A stretch of DNA of 64,000 nt from Dietzia aurantiaca (GTDB lineage: Bacteria > Actinomycetota > Actinomycetes > Mycobacteriales > Mycobacteriaceae): the NCBI RefSeq assembly GCF_021033825.1, contig NZ_JAIFXZ010000007.1, positions 104,419 to 168,418 on the forward strand, given 5' to 3'. The stretch's first letter is position 1, and each line of letters opens with the position of its first letter. The notes under the pieces were generated by a model, which saw only the letters and a program-made list of their open reading frames with translations, made no database searches and was not told the origin of the DNA. The position numbers and the translations under genes were made by a program. This document shows positions 45,085 through 53,712 of the stretch, piece by piece.

Positions 45085-46320
45085 ATGGCACGTACCTGGC
45101 TTTCGATCACGGTGGAACTCCTCGGCGGCAGGGGCGACGATCTGTGGCCGCCACCCGGCCGGACTTTCGCCGTCGGCCCGTCGCACACGTTCATGGATTT
45201 CGCTAACGCCATCAACACCGCGTTCGCTCGATGGGATCCCGCGCATCTCTCGGAGTTCACGCTCTCAGACGGGACAACCGTCGCCGATCTCGAGAGCAGT
45301 CTGGACTTCGTGTCGTCCGGTTTCGGCCCGGTCCAACTCCTCGAGGACATCGAACGGACGAAGGTCGCCAAGACCGTGGGACTCGGGGATGAGTTCCGGT
45401 TCGTCTTCGATCTCGGGGACAACTGGGTGCACCGCTGCGAGGTGCACCCGATCAAGATCGACCCGATCGAGATCCTGGGGAGCCGGCCCAGAACCCCCCT
45501 GCCCTACTGGGGATGGGGAGACATACCCGACCAGTACGGGCGCAGTTGGAGCGACGACGACGGCGAGTCCCAGCCGGGCGCCCGCCCCGACCAGCCTGAG
45601 CCCATGCTGGATCCTCGGTGGCCCGCGGCGCCGACCATCTCCAGGGGCGATCTCCACGAGGTACGACGGGCCCTTTCGGCCCGGGGTGGTGATGCCCTCC
45701 TGTCGGCGATCGCAGGGCGTCAGGTCGACGACGCGCTACAACAGATAGCCGTCGGGGCTGCGCTCCTGTTGGAGTCCGGCGACGCGAGGATGGAGGCCCT
45801 CGTACTCTCCTTCGTCAACAGGCTGAATGCCCGTGGCCTCCCGGGAGACAAGGTATTGGGTGAGGAGCTCCTCGCTCGGATGCGGGGCGACACGTCGCCC
45901 GGGCGGGAGGCCCCCGTCGATCTCGACATGCTCGCCACGATGCTCGGCGATTCGGAGCACCTGACCGGCGCCTACGTCGACCTCGAGACCGGGGCGGTGA
46001 TCCCCGTCGGGGATGGGCTCCCGGACGCCGACGACCCCGTTGACGTGGAGACCGATCCGGATCGATTCCTCTGGCTGGACCGGTACGAGGCCGACGACCG
46101 ATGGAACGACAGGATGGCCTTCGCCGCGCAGCAGCGCGACCGTGATCTACGCCGACGGCTCGAGACGGCGTTGGACGGGAAAGGGGCGCTCCAGACGTTC
46201 CGGAGCGCGATCGACGAGGCCGACCTGGTGGAGCGGTGGCTGGTGTTCTCGACGGATGCCGAACTGGGACGCGCGCGTGGGCGTCTCGCGGAACACGATA
46301 TCCGTCCCGCGCTGCCGTGA
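45085..46320 (+). CDS. Fusion of a pRiA4b ORF-3-like domain and a UPF0158-like domain
   Basis: 411 aa, soluble. Residues 1-150 match the plasmid pRiA4b ORF-3 family, with LSEFTLSDG and FVFDLGDNWVHRCEV. Residues 280-411 match UPF0158 (GAYVDLETGAVIP, RFLWLDRYEADDRWNDRM, ALQTFRSAI, LVERWLVF). The middle region (190-270) is helical and unassigned. Neither domain has a known biochemical role. ATG 45085 follows CATACT by seven bases, again suggesting a leaderless message. Terminator downstream is shared with the tRNA. Confidence 0.8.
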   Translation: MARTWLSITVELLGGRGDDLWPPPGRTFAVGPSHTFMDFANAINTAFARWDPAHLSEFTLSDGTTVADLESSLDFVSSGFGPVQLLEDIERTKVAKTVGLGDEFRFVFDLGDNWVHRCEVHPIKIDPIEILGSRPRTPLPYWGWGDIPDQYGRSWSDDDGESQPGARPDQPEPMLDPRWPAAPTISRGDLHEVRRALSARGGDALLSAIAGRQVDDALQQIAVGAALLLESGDARMEALVLSFVNRLNARGLPGDKVLGEELLARMRGDTSPGREAPVDLDMLATMLGDSEHLTGAYVDLETGAVIPVGDGLPDADDPVDVETDPDRFLWLDRYEADDRWNDRMAFAAQQRDRDLRRRLETALDGKGALQTFRSAIDEADLVERWLVFSTDAELGRARGRLAEHDIRPALP

Positions 46321-46366
46321 GTCGGCATAGACGAGGGTGACCAAACGGCGCCCAGACGAACGAACT

Positions 46367-46397
46367 GAGGCCGTCCCGCGATTCGCGGGACGGCCTC
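46367..46397. terminator. Bidirectional hairpin terminator
   Basis: Perfect 14-base stem GAGGCCGTCCCGCG with a three-base ATT loop, between the fusion gene (stop 46320) and the 3' end of tRNA-Ala (46417, reverse strand). Serves both. Confidence 0.75.
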
Positions 46398-46416
46398 TGG
46401 CCTGCCACTTCTCTTG

Positions 46417-46489
46417 TGGAGCTAAGGGGAATCGAACCCCTGACCTTCTCGATGCGAACGAGACGCGCTACCAACTGCGCTATAGCCCC
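46417..46489 (-). tRNA. tRNA-Ala (anticodon CGC)
   Basis: 73 bases on the reverse strand, 5' GGGGCTA pairing with TAGCTCC and discriminator A. D arm GCGC..GCGC, anticodon stem TCTCG/CGAGA with loop TTCGCAT, and T arm AGGGGTTCGATTCCCCT are all present. CCA is not encoded. The G-U wobble at position 3-70 needed for alanine identity is present. Confidence 0.95.
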
Positions 46490-46704
46490 TCACCGCCCTC
46501 ACGGGCAGTGAATCCACCCTTGCGGGCGGGAGTGCCACCCTCTCAGGCAGCGTGGAATACCTTACCAGTACGCCCCGCCCGCCAACCAAACCGGCAGGGC
46601 CGCCGGTCACCGAACGCCCGCCACCGCGGCCACCGCCTGCGGCCTCTTTGCCGGACCAGCAATATCCCTTGCAGATGCCGCACAGCTGCCCGCAGACTGC
46701 ACCC

Positions 46705-48441
46705 ATGAACGAAACCCGAGAGAGCAAGGACCCCGGTCGGCGCGACGCCGATGGCGCGGCCCGGACGCCCGAAGACCCGACACACCAGGACGCGGCGGCA
46801 CACGGAGATCCGTGGGACGCGATCGTCATCGGCGGGGGTGCCGCCGGCCTGTCCGCGGCTCTCATGCTGGGGCGCGCCCGCCGCCGCGTGCTCGTGGTGG
46901 ACGCCGGCGAGCCCCGCAACCGCTTCGCCGCCCACATGCACGGCGTGCTCGGCGACGACGGCACCGACCCGGCCGAACTCCTCCGCCGTGGGCGCTCGGA
47001 GCTGGCCGCGTACGACGTGACGATCCGTCCGGACACTGTGACCGGCGTGGAAGACAACGACCCCGACGACGACGAGGCCGGCCTCACCGTCCGGTTCGCG
47101 GACGCAGCGCCCGCGTCCGCGCGTGCACTGATCCTCGCGACCGGGATGACCGACGGTCTGCCGGACATCCCCGGCATCCGGGAATTCTGGGGCTCCAGCG
47201 TGCTGCACTGCCCCTACTGCCACGGCTGGGAGGTCCGCGGCCGCAGGCTGGCGGTTCTGGGCACGTCCGAGATGTCGCTGCACCAGGCCCAACTGGTGCG
47301 CCAGTGGAGTGACGACCTGATCTTCTTCACCGCGGCCCTGGGCGAGATCGAACCTGACGTCGCGGCGCGACTGCGCTCGCGTGGGGTGGTGGTCGTGGAC
47401 ACCCCCGTCGCCGAGGTCCTGTCCCGCGACGGCCAACTGAGCGGCGTGCGTCTGGCCGACGACAGCGAGGTGGAACTCGACGCGATCTTCGTCGCCTCGC
47501 AGGCCCTCCCCCACGACGACGTCGTGGCACGCTTCGAACTGGAGCGGGCCACCAACCCGATGGGGTCGTTCCTCGCCACGGATATGACGGGCAAGACGAG
47601 TCATCCTCGCATCTGGGCCGTTGGCAATGTGGCCAACCCCGGAGCGACCGTTCCGGTGTCGATGGCAGCGGGCGCGATGGCCGGTGGGATGGTCAACATG
47701 GCCCTCGTCACCGAGGAGTTCGACCGGGCGGTCCGGAAGGTGTCGGACCCCGCCCCGCCCGCCGAGCCCTCTCCCGCCGAGCACTGGGAGAGCCGCTATG
47801 CCGGGGGCGAGGTCCGCTGGTCGGGAGATGTCAACGCCAGCACCGCCGCCGTGGTCAGCACACTCGAGGCCGGCGACGTCCTCGAGCTGGGATGCGGGGA
47901 GGGCGGCGACGCCGTCTGGCTCGCCGAGCAGGGCTGGCGGGTCACAGCCGTGGACATCTCTCCCACCGCCACCGCCCGGGGCGCCGAGGCCGCTGCCGCA
48001 CGCGGGGTGTCGGCGGACATCGACTGGGTCGCGCACGACCTGTCCACGTGGGACACAGATCAGAATTTCGACCTGGTGACGGCAAGCTTCTTCCACTCGG
48101 AGGTAGAGCTACAGCGCATCGAGATCCTGCGCCGGGCCGCCGGGTATCTCCGGCCCGGCGGGCTCCTTCTGCTGGTGACGCACGTCTTCGAAAGCGAAGA
48201 CGACATCCCGCCGTGGGGGCGCGACGCCTCGCGGGAGCGGGCGGACGCCGTCGGCCACGGCCACGGCCACGCTGTCCACACCATGCCCACGCCGGCCGAG
48301 GAACTCGAGGAACTCGCCCTGGATCCGGCCCTCTGGGACGTCATCACCCAGGAGATCCGCCCGAGGGAGGTCACCTCCCCCGACGGCACTCAGACGGCCA
48401 CGATCAAGGACGGCGTGCTCCTGCTACGGCGTCGCGCCTGA
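46705..48441 (+). CDS. Fused thioredoxin-reductase-like oxidoreductase and class I methyltransferase
   Basis: 578 aa from ATG 46705, six bases after CAGACT (weak -10) with TTGCAG 18 bases further up. Residues 38-340 form a two-dinucleotide flavoprotein of the thioredoxin reductase family: FAD motif VIGGGAAGLS, redox pair C168-P-Y-C171, NAD(P) motif AVLGTSEMS, and the final FAD motif WAVGNVANPG. Residues 355-578 are a SAM methyltransferase of the TehB/thiopurine type, with VLELGCGEGGDAV at 391. A His/Gly run (GHGHGHAVH) occurs near 520. The fusion suggests that one substrate is both reduced and methylated, perhaps a metalloid or thiol (inference). Confidence 0.87.
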   Translation: MNETRESKDPGRRDADGAARTPEDPTHQDAAAHGDPWDAIVIGGGAAGLSAALMLGRARRRVLVVDAGEPRNRFAAHMHGVLGDDGTDPAELLRRGRSELAAYDVTIRPDTVTGVEDNDPDDDEAGLTVRFADAAPASARALILATGMTDGLPDIPGIREFWGSSVLHCPYCHGWEVRGRRLAVLGTSEMSLHQAQLVRQWSDDLIFFTAALGEIEPDVAARLRSRGVVVVDTPVAEVLSRDGQLSGVRLADDSEVELDAIFVASQALPHDDVVARFELERATNPMGSFLATDMTGKTSHPRIWAVGNVANPGATVPVSMAAGAMAGGMVNMALVTEEFDRAVRKVSDPAPPAEPSPAEHWESRYAGGEVRWSGDVNASTAAVVSTLEAGDVLELGCGEGGDAVWLAEQGWRVTAVDISPTATARGAEAAAARGVSADIDWVAHDLSTWDTDQNFDLVTASFFHSEVELQRIEILRRAAGYLRPGGLLLLVTHVFESEDDIPPWGRDASRERADAVGHGHGHAVHTMPTPAEELEELALDPALWDVITQEIRPREVTSPDGTQTATIKDGVLLLRRRA

Positions 48442-48459
48442 CGTCGCGACCGAGACGAC

Positions 48460-48491
48460 GACGCCGCGGCCCTCATTCGGGCCGCGGCGTC
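48460..48491. terminator. Hairpin terminator between convergent genes
   Basis: 13-base perfect stem GACGCCGCGGCCC with loop TCATTC, 18 bases after the stop of the fusion gene and 36 bases beyond the glpR stop. Serves both directions. Confidence 0.75.
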
Positions 48492-48503
48492 GGTGCTCGC
48501 AAA

Positions 48504-48515
48504 GGGGGGGGGGGG
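48504..48515. repeat. Poly(G) tract of 12
   Basis: Twelve consecutive G between the terminator and the end of glpR. Homopolymer runs this long are slippage-prone and also error-prone in sequencing. Confidence 0.85.
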
Positions 48516-48526
48516 ACGGGCCCGGG

Positions 48527-49771
48527 TCAGCCCACCGCGCGGCGCAGCGGCTCGCGGTGCGTGGACCGGCGGTCGTGATGGTCCGGGCCGCTGTCGAGGT
48601 CGCGATCGTAGGTGTCCAGCACGTCGAACGCGGGGTCCTCGTCGTCGATCTCGAGGACCACCGCGCCCGGGCGGCGCAGGCGCGGCGGGACCACCGACAG
48701 CTCGTCGTCCTCACGCGACTCCACGCCCAGCCGGGCGCGGCGCATCCGCTCGACACGGCGACGGCGCAGGCTCTCCTCGAGCCGGACCTGGCGGCGTAGG
48801 TAGGTCAGGTAGGCGGCCAGCAGCAGCACCGTGCCGCCGGCGAACCACCACACGGCCGGGACGGTGAGCAGCGCTGCGATCACGGCGACCACCGCCAACC
48901 CGACGAGCAACAGGGCCGTGCGCTGGCGCGCGTGCGCCCGCTGCTCGGCGGCCTGACGATCCGCCATCGGGTCGTAGGCCCCGCGCCCACGACGCCGCTC
49001 GGCGAAGTCCAGATCGGCATCGGTGAGCTCCACCTCGGGCTCGGCATGACGACGACGACCGCGATGCAGGTGGACGGCCTCGGCGTCGATGCCCGCCGCG
49101 TCCTCGGCGTGATCCACACGCCCCGTGGCCGGACGGGCGGCGGGGCGCTCGAGCAGCTCGCCGTCGACGACCTCGGGCCGCACCGAGTCGGCGGCGTCCC
49201 GGCCCGCGACAGTGCGTGCGTCCCCGGCCCGGGCGTCCGCGGTGCGGATGTCGGCGGACCGGACCTCGGCGGTGGCGGTCCCCGCGGCCACGGCCGATGC
49301 GGTCCGCTCGTCGACGGAGGCGACGGCCTCTGCCGCCTCGTCGTCATCGGACACGACGACCGCAGGGATCTCGGAGGTGATCTCCTCGGACACCTCGCCA
49401 CCGCCCGCGGCGGCGCTGCGGCGCTCCTCCATCGCACGGCGGACGGCCTCGCCGCGCCGACCCGCCGCCTCCCGGCGAAGGGTCTGCTCGAGCGTGTGCT
49501 CCCAGGTCTCGGTGTCGAGCAGCTCGGCGTCGGTGGCGCCGGCGCCGGTCGGCAGACCGAACAGCGACTCCTCGGGCTCGGCCTGCACCGGGTCCGCGGC
49601 GGCGGGCCCGCGACTGGGCACGAGTCGGCCCGAGCCTCCCGAGTACAGCGTTCGAGTCTGGGCCAGCGCGTCACCGGTGCGGCGGATGGGATTGCGCGAC
49701 CGGATGAGCATCGGCGCGAGAACGAACAGCCAGACCACCACCAGCAGGATGATCAGCAGTGAGCTCGACAT
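48527..49771 (-). CDS. glpR: GlpR, membrane receptor of the gephyrin-like protein Glp
   Basis: 414 aa from ATG 49771, behind GGAGG. One N-terminal membrane helix (residues 3-22) with RSRNPIRRT directly after, a long Ala/Asp/Glu-rich disordered middle, then two helices around 285-330 and a basic C-terminal tail. This topology and its place downstream of glp match the corynebacterial GlpR (SepX in Streptomyces), which tethers Glp to the membrane and links it to septum formation and polar growth. The middle has repeated Ala-Asp-Ala blocks (ADIRTADARAGDA). Confidence 0.82.
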   Translation of the reverse strand: MSSSLLIILLVVVWLFVLAPMLIRSRNPIRRTGDALAQTRTLYSGGSGRLVPSRGPAAADPVQAEPEESLFGLPTGAGATDAELLDTETWEHTLEQTLRREAAGRRGEAVRRAMEERRSAAAGGGEVSEEITSEIPAVVVSDDDEAAEAVASVDERTASAVAAGTATAEVRSADIRTADARAGDARTVAGRDAADSVRPEVVDGELLERPAARPATGRVDHAEDAAGIDAEAVHLHRGRRRHAEPEVELTDADLDFAERRRGRGAYDPMADRQAAEQRAHARQRTALLLVGLAVVAVIAALLTVPAVWWFAGGTVLLLAAYLTYLRRQVRLEESLRRRRVERMRRARLGVESREDDELSVVPPRLRRPGAVVLEIDDEDPAFDVLDTYDRDLDSGPDHHDRRSTHREPLRRAVG

Positions 49772-49891
49772 CGATCAGGCCTCCTCGAGCGTCTACCCCG
49801 ACTCGGGACGTCGTGGTGAGGTCCCAACCGTAACGGCGGTCGAGCCCGGCTTCGTGGCGGCGCGCCGCAGGTCACGATGCTCAGGACATAC

Positions 49892-50551
49892 TCAGACGCG
49901 CTGCGCGAATCCGGCGTCCACGAGCGCGGCCACGGCCCCCCTGCCGTGCTCCTCCCGGGTGCGCGCCACCAGCAGATGGTCCCGCCAGGCGCCGTCCACG
50001 TGGAGGTAGCGCCGCAGCACCCCCTCCTGCCGTAGACCGCAACGCTCGAGCACCACGCGGCTGGCCGCGTTCTCCGGGCGGACGGTGGCATCGATGCGGT
50101 GCAGGGCGCCCGGCCCGAGCGCGTGATCCAGGCCCAGTGCCAATGCCGCGGTGGCCACGCCCGTACCGACGAAGGGCCGGCCCACCCAGTAGCCGATCCA
50201 CCCCGAGTGCAGCGCGCCGCGCACGATCCCGCCCACGGTGAGCTGGCCGCAGAACGTGCCGTCCAGCTCGATGGCGGCGGGGATCGTGGCCCCCGCGCGG
50301 GCGTAGCGGCGCAGCTGCGAGTGGATTCCGGGCCAGGCGCGCGGGGTGTTGTTCTGACTCCACGGGCCCTCGACCGTGGGCTCCCACGGTTCCAGGTACG
50401 CCCGCTCGCCCAGCCGCAGCGCCGACCATTCGCGCGCGTCCCTGCGGCGCACCGGACGCAGGGTCACCACCCCGCCGCGGACACGGAGCGGGCCGGCCTC
50501 GATCGGCCAGCCCGGATGGTTGACGGTCTCGCCCGCCAACGCGCTCCACAC
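49892..50551 (-). CDS. rimJ: RimJ-type GNAT acetyltransferase
   Basis: 219 aa. GNAT fold with GPLRVRGGVVTLRPVRRRDA at the start, the acetyl-CoA loop region GYWVGRPFVGTGVATAALAL and HRIDATVRPENAASRVVLERCGL. It acetylates an N-terminus, of S5 in the namesake, or another amine. Lies 12 bases from the glp stop and 120 from glpR, the same order as in Mycobacterium. Start GTG 50551 is not supported by a strong ribosome site. Confidence 0.87.
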   Translation of the reverse strand: MWSALAGETVNHPGWPIEAGPLRVRGGVVTLRPVRRRDAREWSALRLGERAYLEPWEPTVEGPWSQNNTPRAWPGIHSQLRRYARAGATIPAAIELDGTFCGQLTVGGIVRGALHSGWIGYWVGRPFVGTGVATAALALGLDHALGPGALHRIDATVRPENAASRVVLERCGLRQEGVLRRYLHVDGAWRDHLLVARTREEHGRGAVAALVDAGFAQRV

Positions 50552-50562
50552 GGTCGCGCCGC

Positions 50563-51825
50563 TCAGCCGCGCTGGGCGAGGAACATCACGTCGACCTCGT
50601 CGCCGGCCCGCACCGCGTCGACCTCGGGGTCGATCACGACGAGGCAGTTCGCCTCGGCGAGAGAGGCCAGAAGGTGCGTGGAGGCGCCCTGCGCGCCGCC
50701 GAGCGCCCGGACGAGGTACTCGCCGGTGTCTGTGTCGCGCATAAGCTGCCCACGCAGATATCCGCGGCGACCCTCTACCGAGGAGATGGGGGCGACGGTC
50801 CGGGCGCGGACCGTGCGGCGCATGGGCTGACGCTTTCCCAACGCGATGCGGATCAGCGGGCGCACCATGATCTCGAACACCACCAGCGCGCTGACCGGGT
50901 TCGACGGGAGAAGGAAGGTGGGCACCTCGTCGCGCCCCAGCCGGCCGAACCCCTGCACGGAGCCCGGGTGCATCGCCACGCGGTTGACCTCGATCTCACC
51001 GAGTTCGGCCATCACCTGCCGGATTCGGGTGGTGGCCTCGCCGCCCGCGGCGCCGGAGACCACCACGAGTTCGGAGCGCACGAGCTGCCCCTCGAGCACC
51101 TCGCGCAGGCGTCCGGGCTCGGTGCTGGCGATGCCCACCCGGTGCACGTCGGCGCCGGCGTCGCGGCCGGCGGCGGTGAGCGCGTAGGAGTTGACGTCGT
51201 AGACCTGCCCGGTGCCGGGGCGGGCGTCCACGTCGAGGAGCTCGTCGCCCACCGAGATGACGGACATCCGCGGCTTGGGGTGCACGAGCACCTTGGCCCG
51301 GCCGACGGACGCGAGCAGGCCCACCTGCGCGGGCCCGATGATGCTGCCGGCGCGCACCGCCACGTCGCCCGGCTGCACGTCGTCGCCGATCCGCCGGACG
51401 TAGTCGCCGGTGCGGACGCCACGGGTCGGGGTGATGTGCCGTCCCGACGCCTCGGCCCAGCCCACGGGCAGGACCGCGTCCGCGAGTGTCGGCAGGGGCG
51501 CTCCGGTGTCGACGCGGACCACCTGGCCCGGCTGCAGTCGCGTGGGCTGCCGGGAGCCGGCGGTGATCTGCCCGACCACCGGCAGCGTGGCGGGGCCGGA
51601 CTGCTCGCCCTCGCCGCGGCCGTCTCCGGAGCCGCCGACCCGGACGTCGACGCTGCGCACCGCGTAGCCGTCGATGGCCGCCTGATCGAACGACGGGAGG
51701 GGTCGTTCGGCCACGACCTCCTCGGCACACAGCAGACCCTGCGCCTCGGAGATCGACACCCGAACCGGGCGCGGGGCGACCGCGGCCGCCGTCACCAGAG
51801 CCAGCTGTTCCTCGACGGAGCGCAC
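50563..51825 (-). CDS. glp: Gephyrin-like molybdotransferase Glp (MoeA family)
   Basis: 420 aa, starting at GTG 51825. MoeA-like: SFDQAAIDGYAVRS, VVRVDTGAPLPTLADAVLP, SVISVGDELLD, and LLPSNPVSALVVFEIMVRP. The catalytic-type GT/DEL motif is present, but a second motif usually reading GGxSxG is ELVVVSGAAGGE. It sits beside rimJ and glpR, the arrangement of the division-linked Glp rather than of the biosynthetic MoeA near other moa genes. A direct role in molybdopterin-Mo insertion is still possible. Confidence 0.85.
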   Translation of the reverse strand: MRSVEEQLALVTAAAVAPRPVRVSISEAQGLLCAEEVVAERPLPSFDQAAIDGYAVRSVDVRVGGSGDGRGEGEQSGPATLPVVGQITAGSRQPTRLQPGQVVRVDTGAPLPTLADAVLPVGWAEASGRHITPTRGVRTGDYVRRIGDDVQPGDVAVRAGSIIGPAQVGLLASVGRAKVLVHPKPRMSVISVGDELLDVDARPGTGQVYDVNSYALTAAGRDAGADVHRVGIASTEPGRLREVLEGQLVRSELVVVSGAAGGEATTRIRQVMAELGEIEVNRVAMHPGSVQGFGRLGRDEVPTFLLPSNPVSALVVFEIMVRPLIRIALGKRQPMRRTVRARTVAPISSVEGRRGYLRGQLMRDTDTGEYLVRALGGAQGASTHLLASLAEANCLVVIDPEVDAVRAGDEVDVMFLAQRG

Positions 51826-52089
51826 CAGTGCCCCCTTCCCGTACCTGTTCCGGCCGAATCAGCCCGCACCCGCGGGGCGGTGCTCGCCACCGCGCCGCGG
51901 GGCCGGGCCCCCGGGTCTCTGTGGGAGAGGGTAGCGGCCATATGCCCGACTTCCGCGGCGGCGCCGCCGAATCCGGGCGTGTTCGCCGCCCGCGGGCGAG
52001 GTCTCGACTACGCCCGCCGGACCACGTCCGTTCCCCCGGCGGCCGGTGCGGGCCCCAGGGGCCGCTGTCGGCGGCGGGGCGGGCCGGTG

Positions 52090-52989
52090 TCAGGAACCGA
52101 GCCGGCCGGCGAGCCACTCGCGCAGGTCGTCCGCGTACGCCGGGTTGTCCAGCGCGAAGTCCACGCACGCCTTGATGTAGCCACCGGGGTTACCCAGGTC
52201 GTGGCGGGCGCCGTCGTGCACCACCACGTGCACGGGGTGCCCCTCGTCGATGAGCATGTCGATCGCGTCGGTGAGCTGCAGCTCGCCACCGGCGCCGGGG
52301 GTGATCCGCCGCAGCGCGTCGAAGATCACCCGGTCCAGGACGTACCGGCCGGCCGCGGCGAGGTTCGACGGCGCGTCCTCGGCAGCCGGCTTCTCGACCA
52401 TGCCGAGCACCTTCTTCACGGCCGGATCATCGGTGTCCTCAACCTCGAACACGCCGTAGGAGGACACGTTCTCCGGATCCACCTCGAACGCGCACAGCAC
52501 GCTGCCGCCGCGCGCGGCCCGCACGTCCGACATCTGGCCGAGGATCCCGAACGGCAGAACCAGGTCGTCGGGCAACAGCACGGCGATGGCCTGCTCGTCG
52601 GCGCCCAGCTCGGACTCGACCTGCGCGACCGCGTGCCCCAGCCCGAGCGGTTCCTCCTGGCGCACGTCCACGACCTCGATCAGGCCGGGCGCGCGCCGCA
52701 CCTTGTGCAGCAGCACGTCCTTGCCGCGGTCCTCGAGCGTGCCCTCGAGGACCGGGTCATCGGCGAAGTGCGCCATCACGCCGACCTTGCGCTCGGAGGT
52801 GACGATCGCCAGGCGCCCCGCGCCGGCCTCGGTGGCCTCCTCGGCGATGAGCTCGATACCGGGCGTGTCGACGACCGGCAGCAGCTCCTTGGGCACCGTC
52901 TTTGTGGCGGGCAGGAACCGGGTCCCGAGGCCTGCGGCGGGCACGACGGCGGTCCGGAACTGCGAGTCGGACGAAGCGGTGGACGTCAT
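52090..52989 (-). CDS. galU: UTP-glucose-1-phosphate uridylyltransferase
   Basis: 299 aa, start ATG 52989. Nucleotidyltransferase fold with AAGLGTRFLPATKTVPKELL, the catalytic lysine in VPKE, LLPDDLVLP, and GMVEKPAAEDAPSNLAAAGRYVL. It makes UDP-glucose for cell-wall glycans and trehalose. Two upstream starts (ATG 52995, GTG 52998) lie inside or next to the -10, so the ATG eight bases after the -10 is the likely leaderless start. The 264 bases to glp downstream hold only GC-rich hairpin-forming sequence. Confidence 0.93.
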   Translation of the reverse strand: MTSTASSDSQFRTAVVPAAGLGTRFLPATKTVPKELLPVVDTPGIELIAEEATEAGAGRLAIVTSERKVGVMAHFADDPVLEGTLEDRGKDVLLHKVRRAPGLIEVVDVRQEEPLGLGHAVAQVESELGADEQAIAVLLPDDLVLPFGILGQMSDVRAARGGSVLCAFEVDPENVSSYGVFEVEDTDDPAVKKVLGMVEKPAAEDAPSNLAAAGRYVLDRVIFDALRRITPGAGGELQLTDAIDMLIDEGHPVHVVVHDGARHDLGNPGGYIKACVDFALDNPAYADDLREWLAGRLGS

Positions 52990-52996
52990 GGGCATC

Positions 52997-53024
52997 ACTG
53001 TAGACGCAGGACCTGGTTCCCCAA
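52997..53024 (-). promoter_or_regulatory. Leaderless promoter of galU
   Basis: Reverse strand: -35 TTGGGG (53024-53019), 16-base spacer, -10 TACAGT (53002-52997). Seven bases separate the -10 from ATG 52989. No Shine-Dalgarno. Confidence 0.55.
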
Positions 53025-53097
53025 CGCCACGCCTCGCCCCGAACCCGGCGCCTCTCCTTCGAGACGGTGCCCCTCTGTCGCCAGGCAGACTGGCGCC

Positions 53098-53676
53098 ATG
53101 GACAAGTCCGAACTAAGGCGGGTGGTGCGCGCCCGGCGCGCCGCGGTGCCGCCGTCGGTGCGCGCCGAGCGTGATGGCGCGATCCTGGGCGGCCTGGGAG
53201 AGATCGTCTCCGCCGGGATGGTGGTCTGTGCCTATGTTCCCGACGACGACGAGGCCGGCGGCTCCGGACTCCTCTCACGTCTCGTCGACTCCGGCGCGCG
53301 TGTTCTTCTCCCCGTCTCCCCGGAGGTGGGCCCGTTGGGATGGGCGGAGTACGCCGGCCCCGCGGACCTGGCGCCGGGCCGCTTCGGCATCCCCGTCCCG
53401 TCGGCGCCACCGGGTAGACCGGAGACGATCGCCGAGGCCGATCTCGTGCTGGTGCCGGCCGTGGCCGTGGACCGCCGGGGCAACCGACTCGGCCGGGGCG
53501 GCGGCTACTACGACCGTTCCCTTCAGTTCGCGGGGCCACGCTCCCGCCTGCTGGCGCTACTGGATACCGAGAACGTGGTCGAGCGCGTCCCGGTCGAGGC
53601 CCACGACCGCACGGTGGATGGCGTGATCACGGAGGAGGGCCTTCTCGACTTCGGAACCTGGCACTCAGCGGAGTAG
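53098..53676 (+). CDS. 5-formyltetrahydrofolate cyclo-ligase
   Basis: 192 aa, ATG 53098. N-terminal LRRVVRARRAAVP and the C-terminal ATP/folate motif NRLGRGGGYYDRSL identify the family, and DLVLVPAVAVDRRGNRLG is typical. It returns 5-formyl-THF to the active folate pool. Divergent from galU, as in Mycobacterium. No ribosome site; CAGACT six bases before the ATG may be a weak -10. Confidence 0.92.
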   Translation: MDKSELRRVVRARRAAVPPSVRAERDGAILGGLGEIVSAGMVVCAYVPDDDEAGGSGLLSRLVDSGARVLLPVSPEVGPLGWAEYAGPADLAPGRFGIPVPSAPPGRPETIAEADLVLVPAVAVDRRGNRLGRGGGYYDRSLQFAGPRSRLLALLDTENVVERVPVEAHDRTVDGVITEEGLLDFGTWHSAE

Positions 53677-53712
53677 AGTGCCAGGCGTTGTCCCTGCTCC
53701 CCGGGAGGCCCC

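Noticed and set aside
46417..46489. Insertion site at tRNA-Ala
   Set aside because: No integrase and no direct repeat of the tRNA 3' end within the window; flanking genes do not look phage-derived.
50674..53676. 1000-residue open frame on the forward strand across glp and galU
   Set aside because: Only its last 192 codons are real (5-FTHF cyclo-ligase). The rest is antisense to genes with clear motifs, a common effect of high third-position GC.
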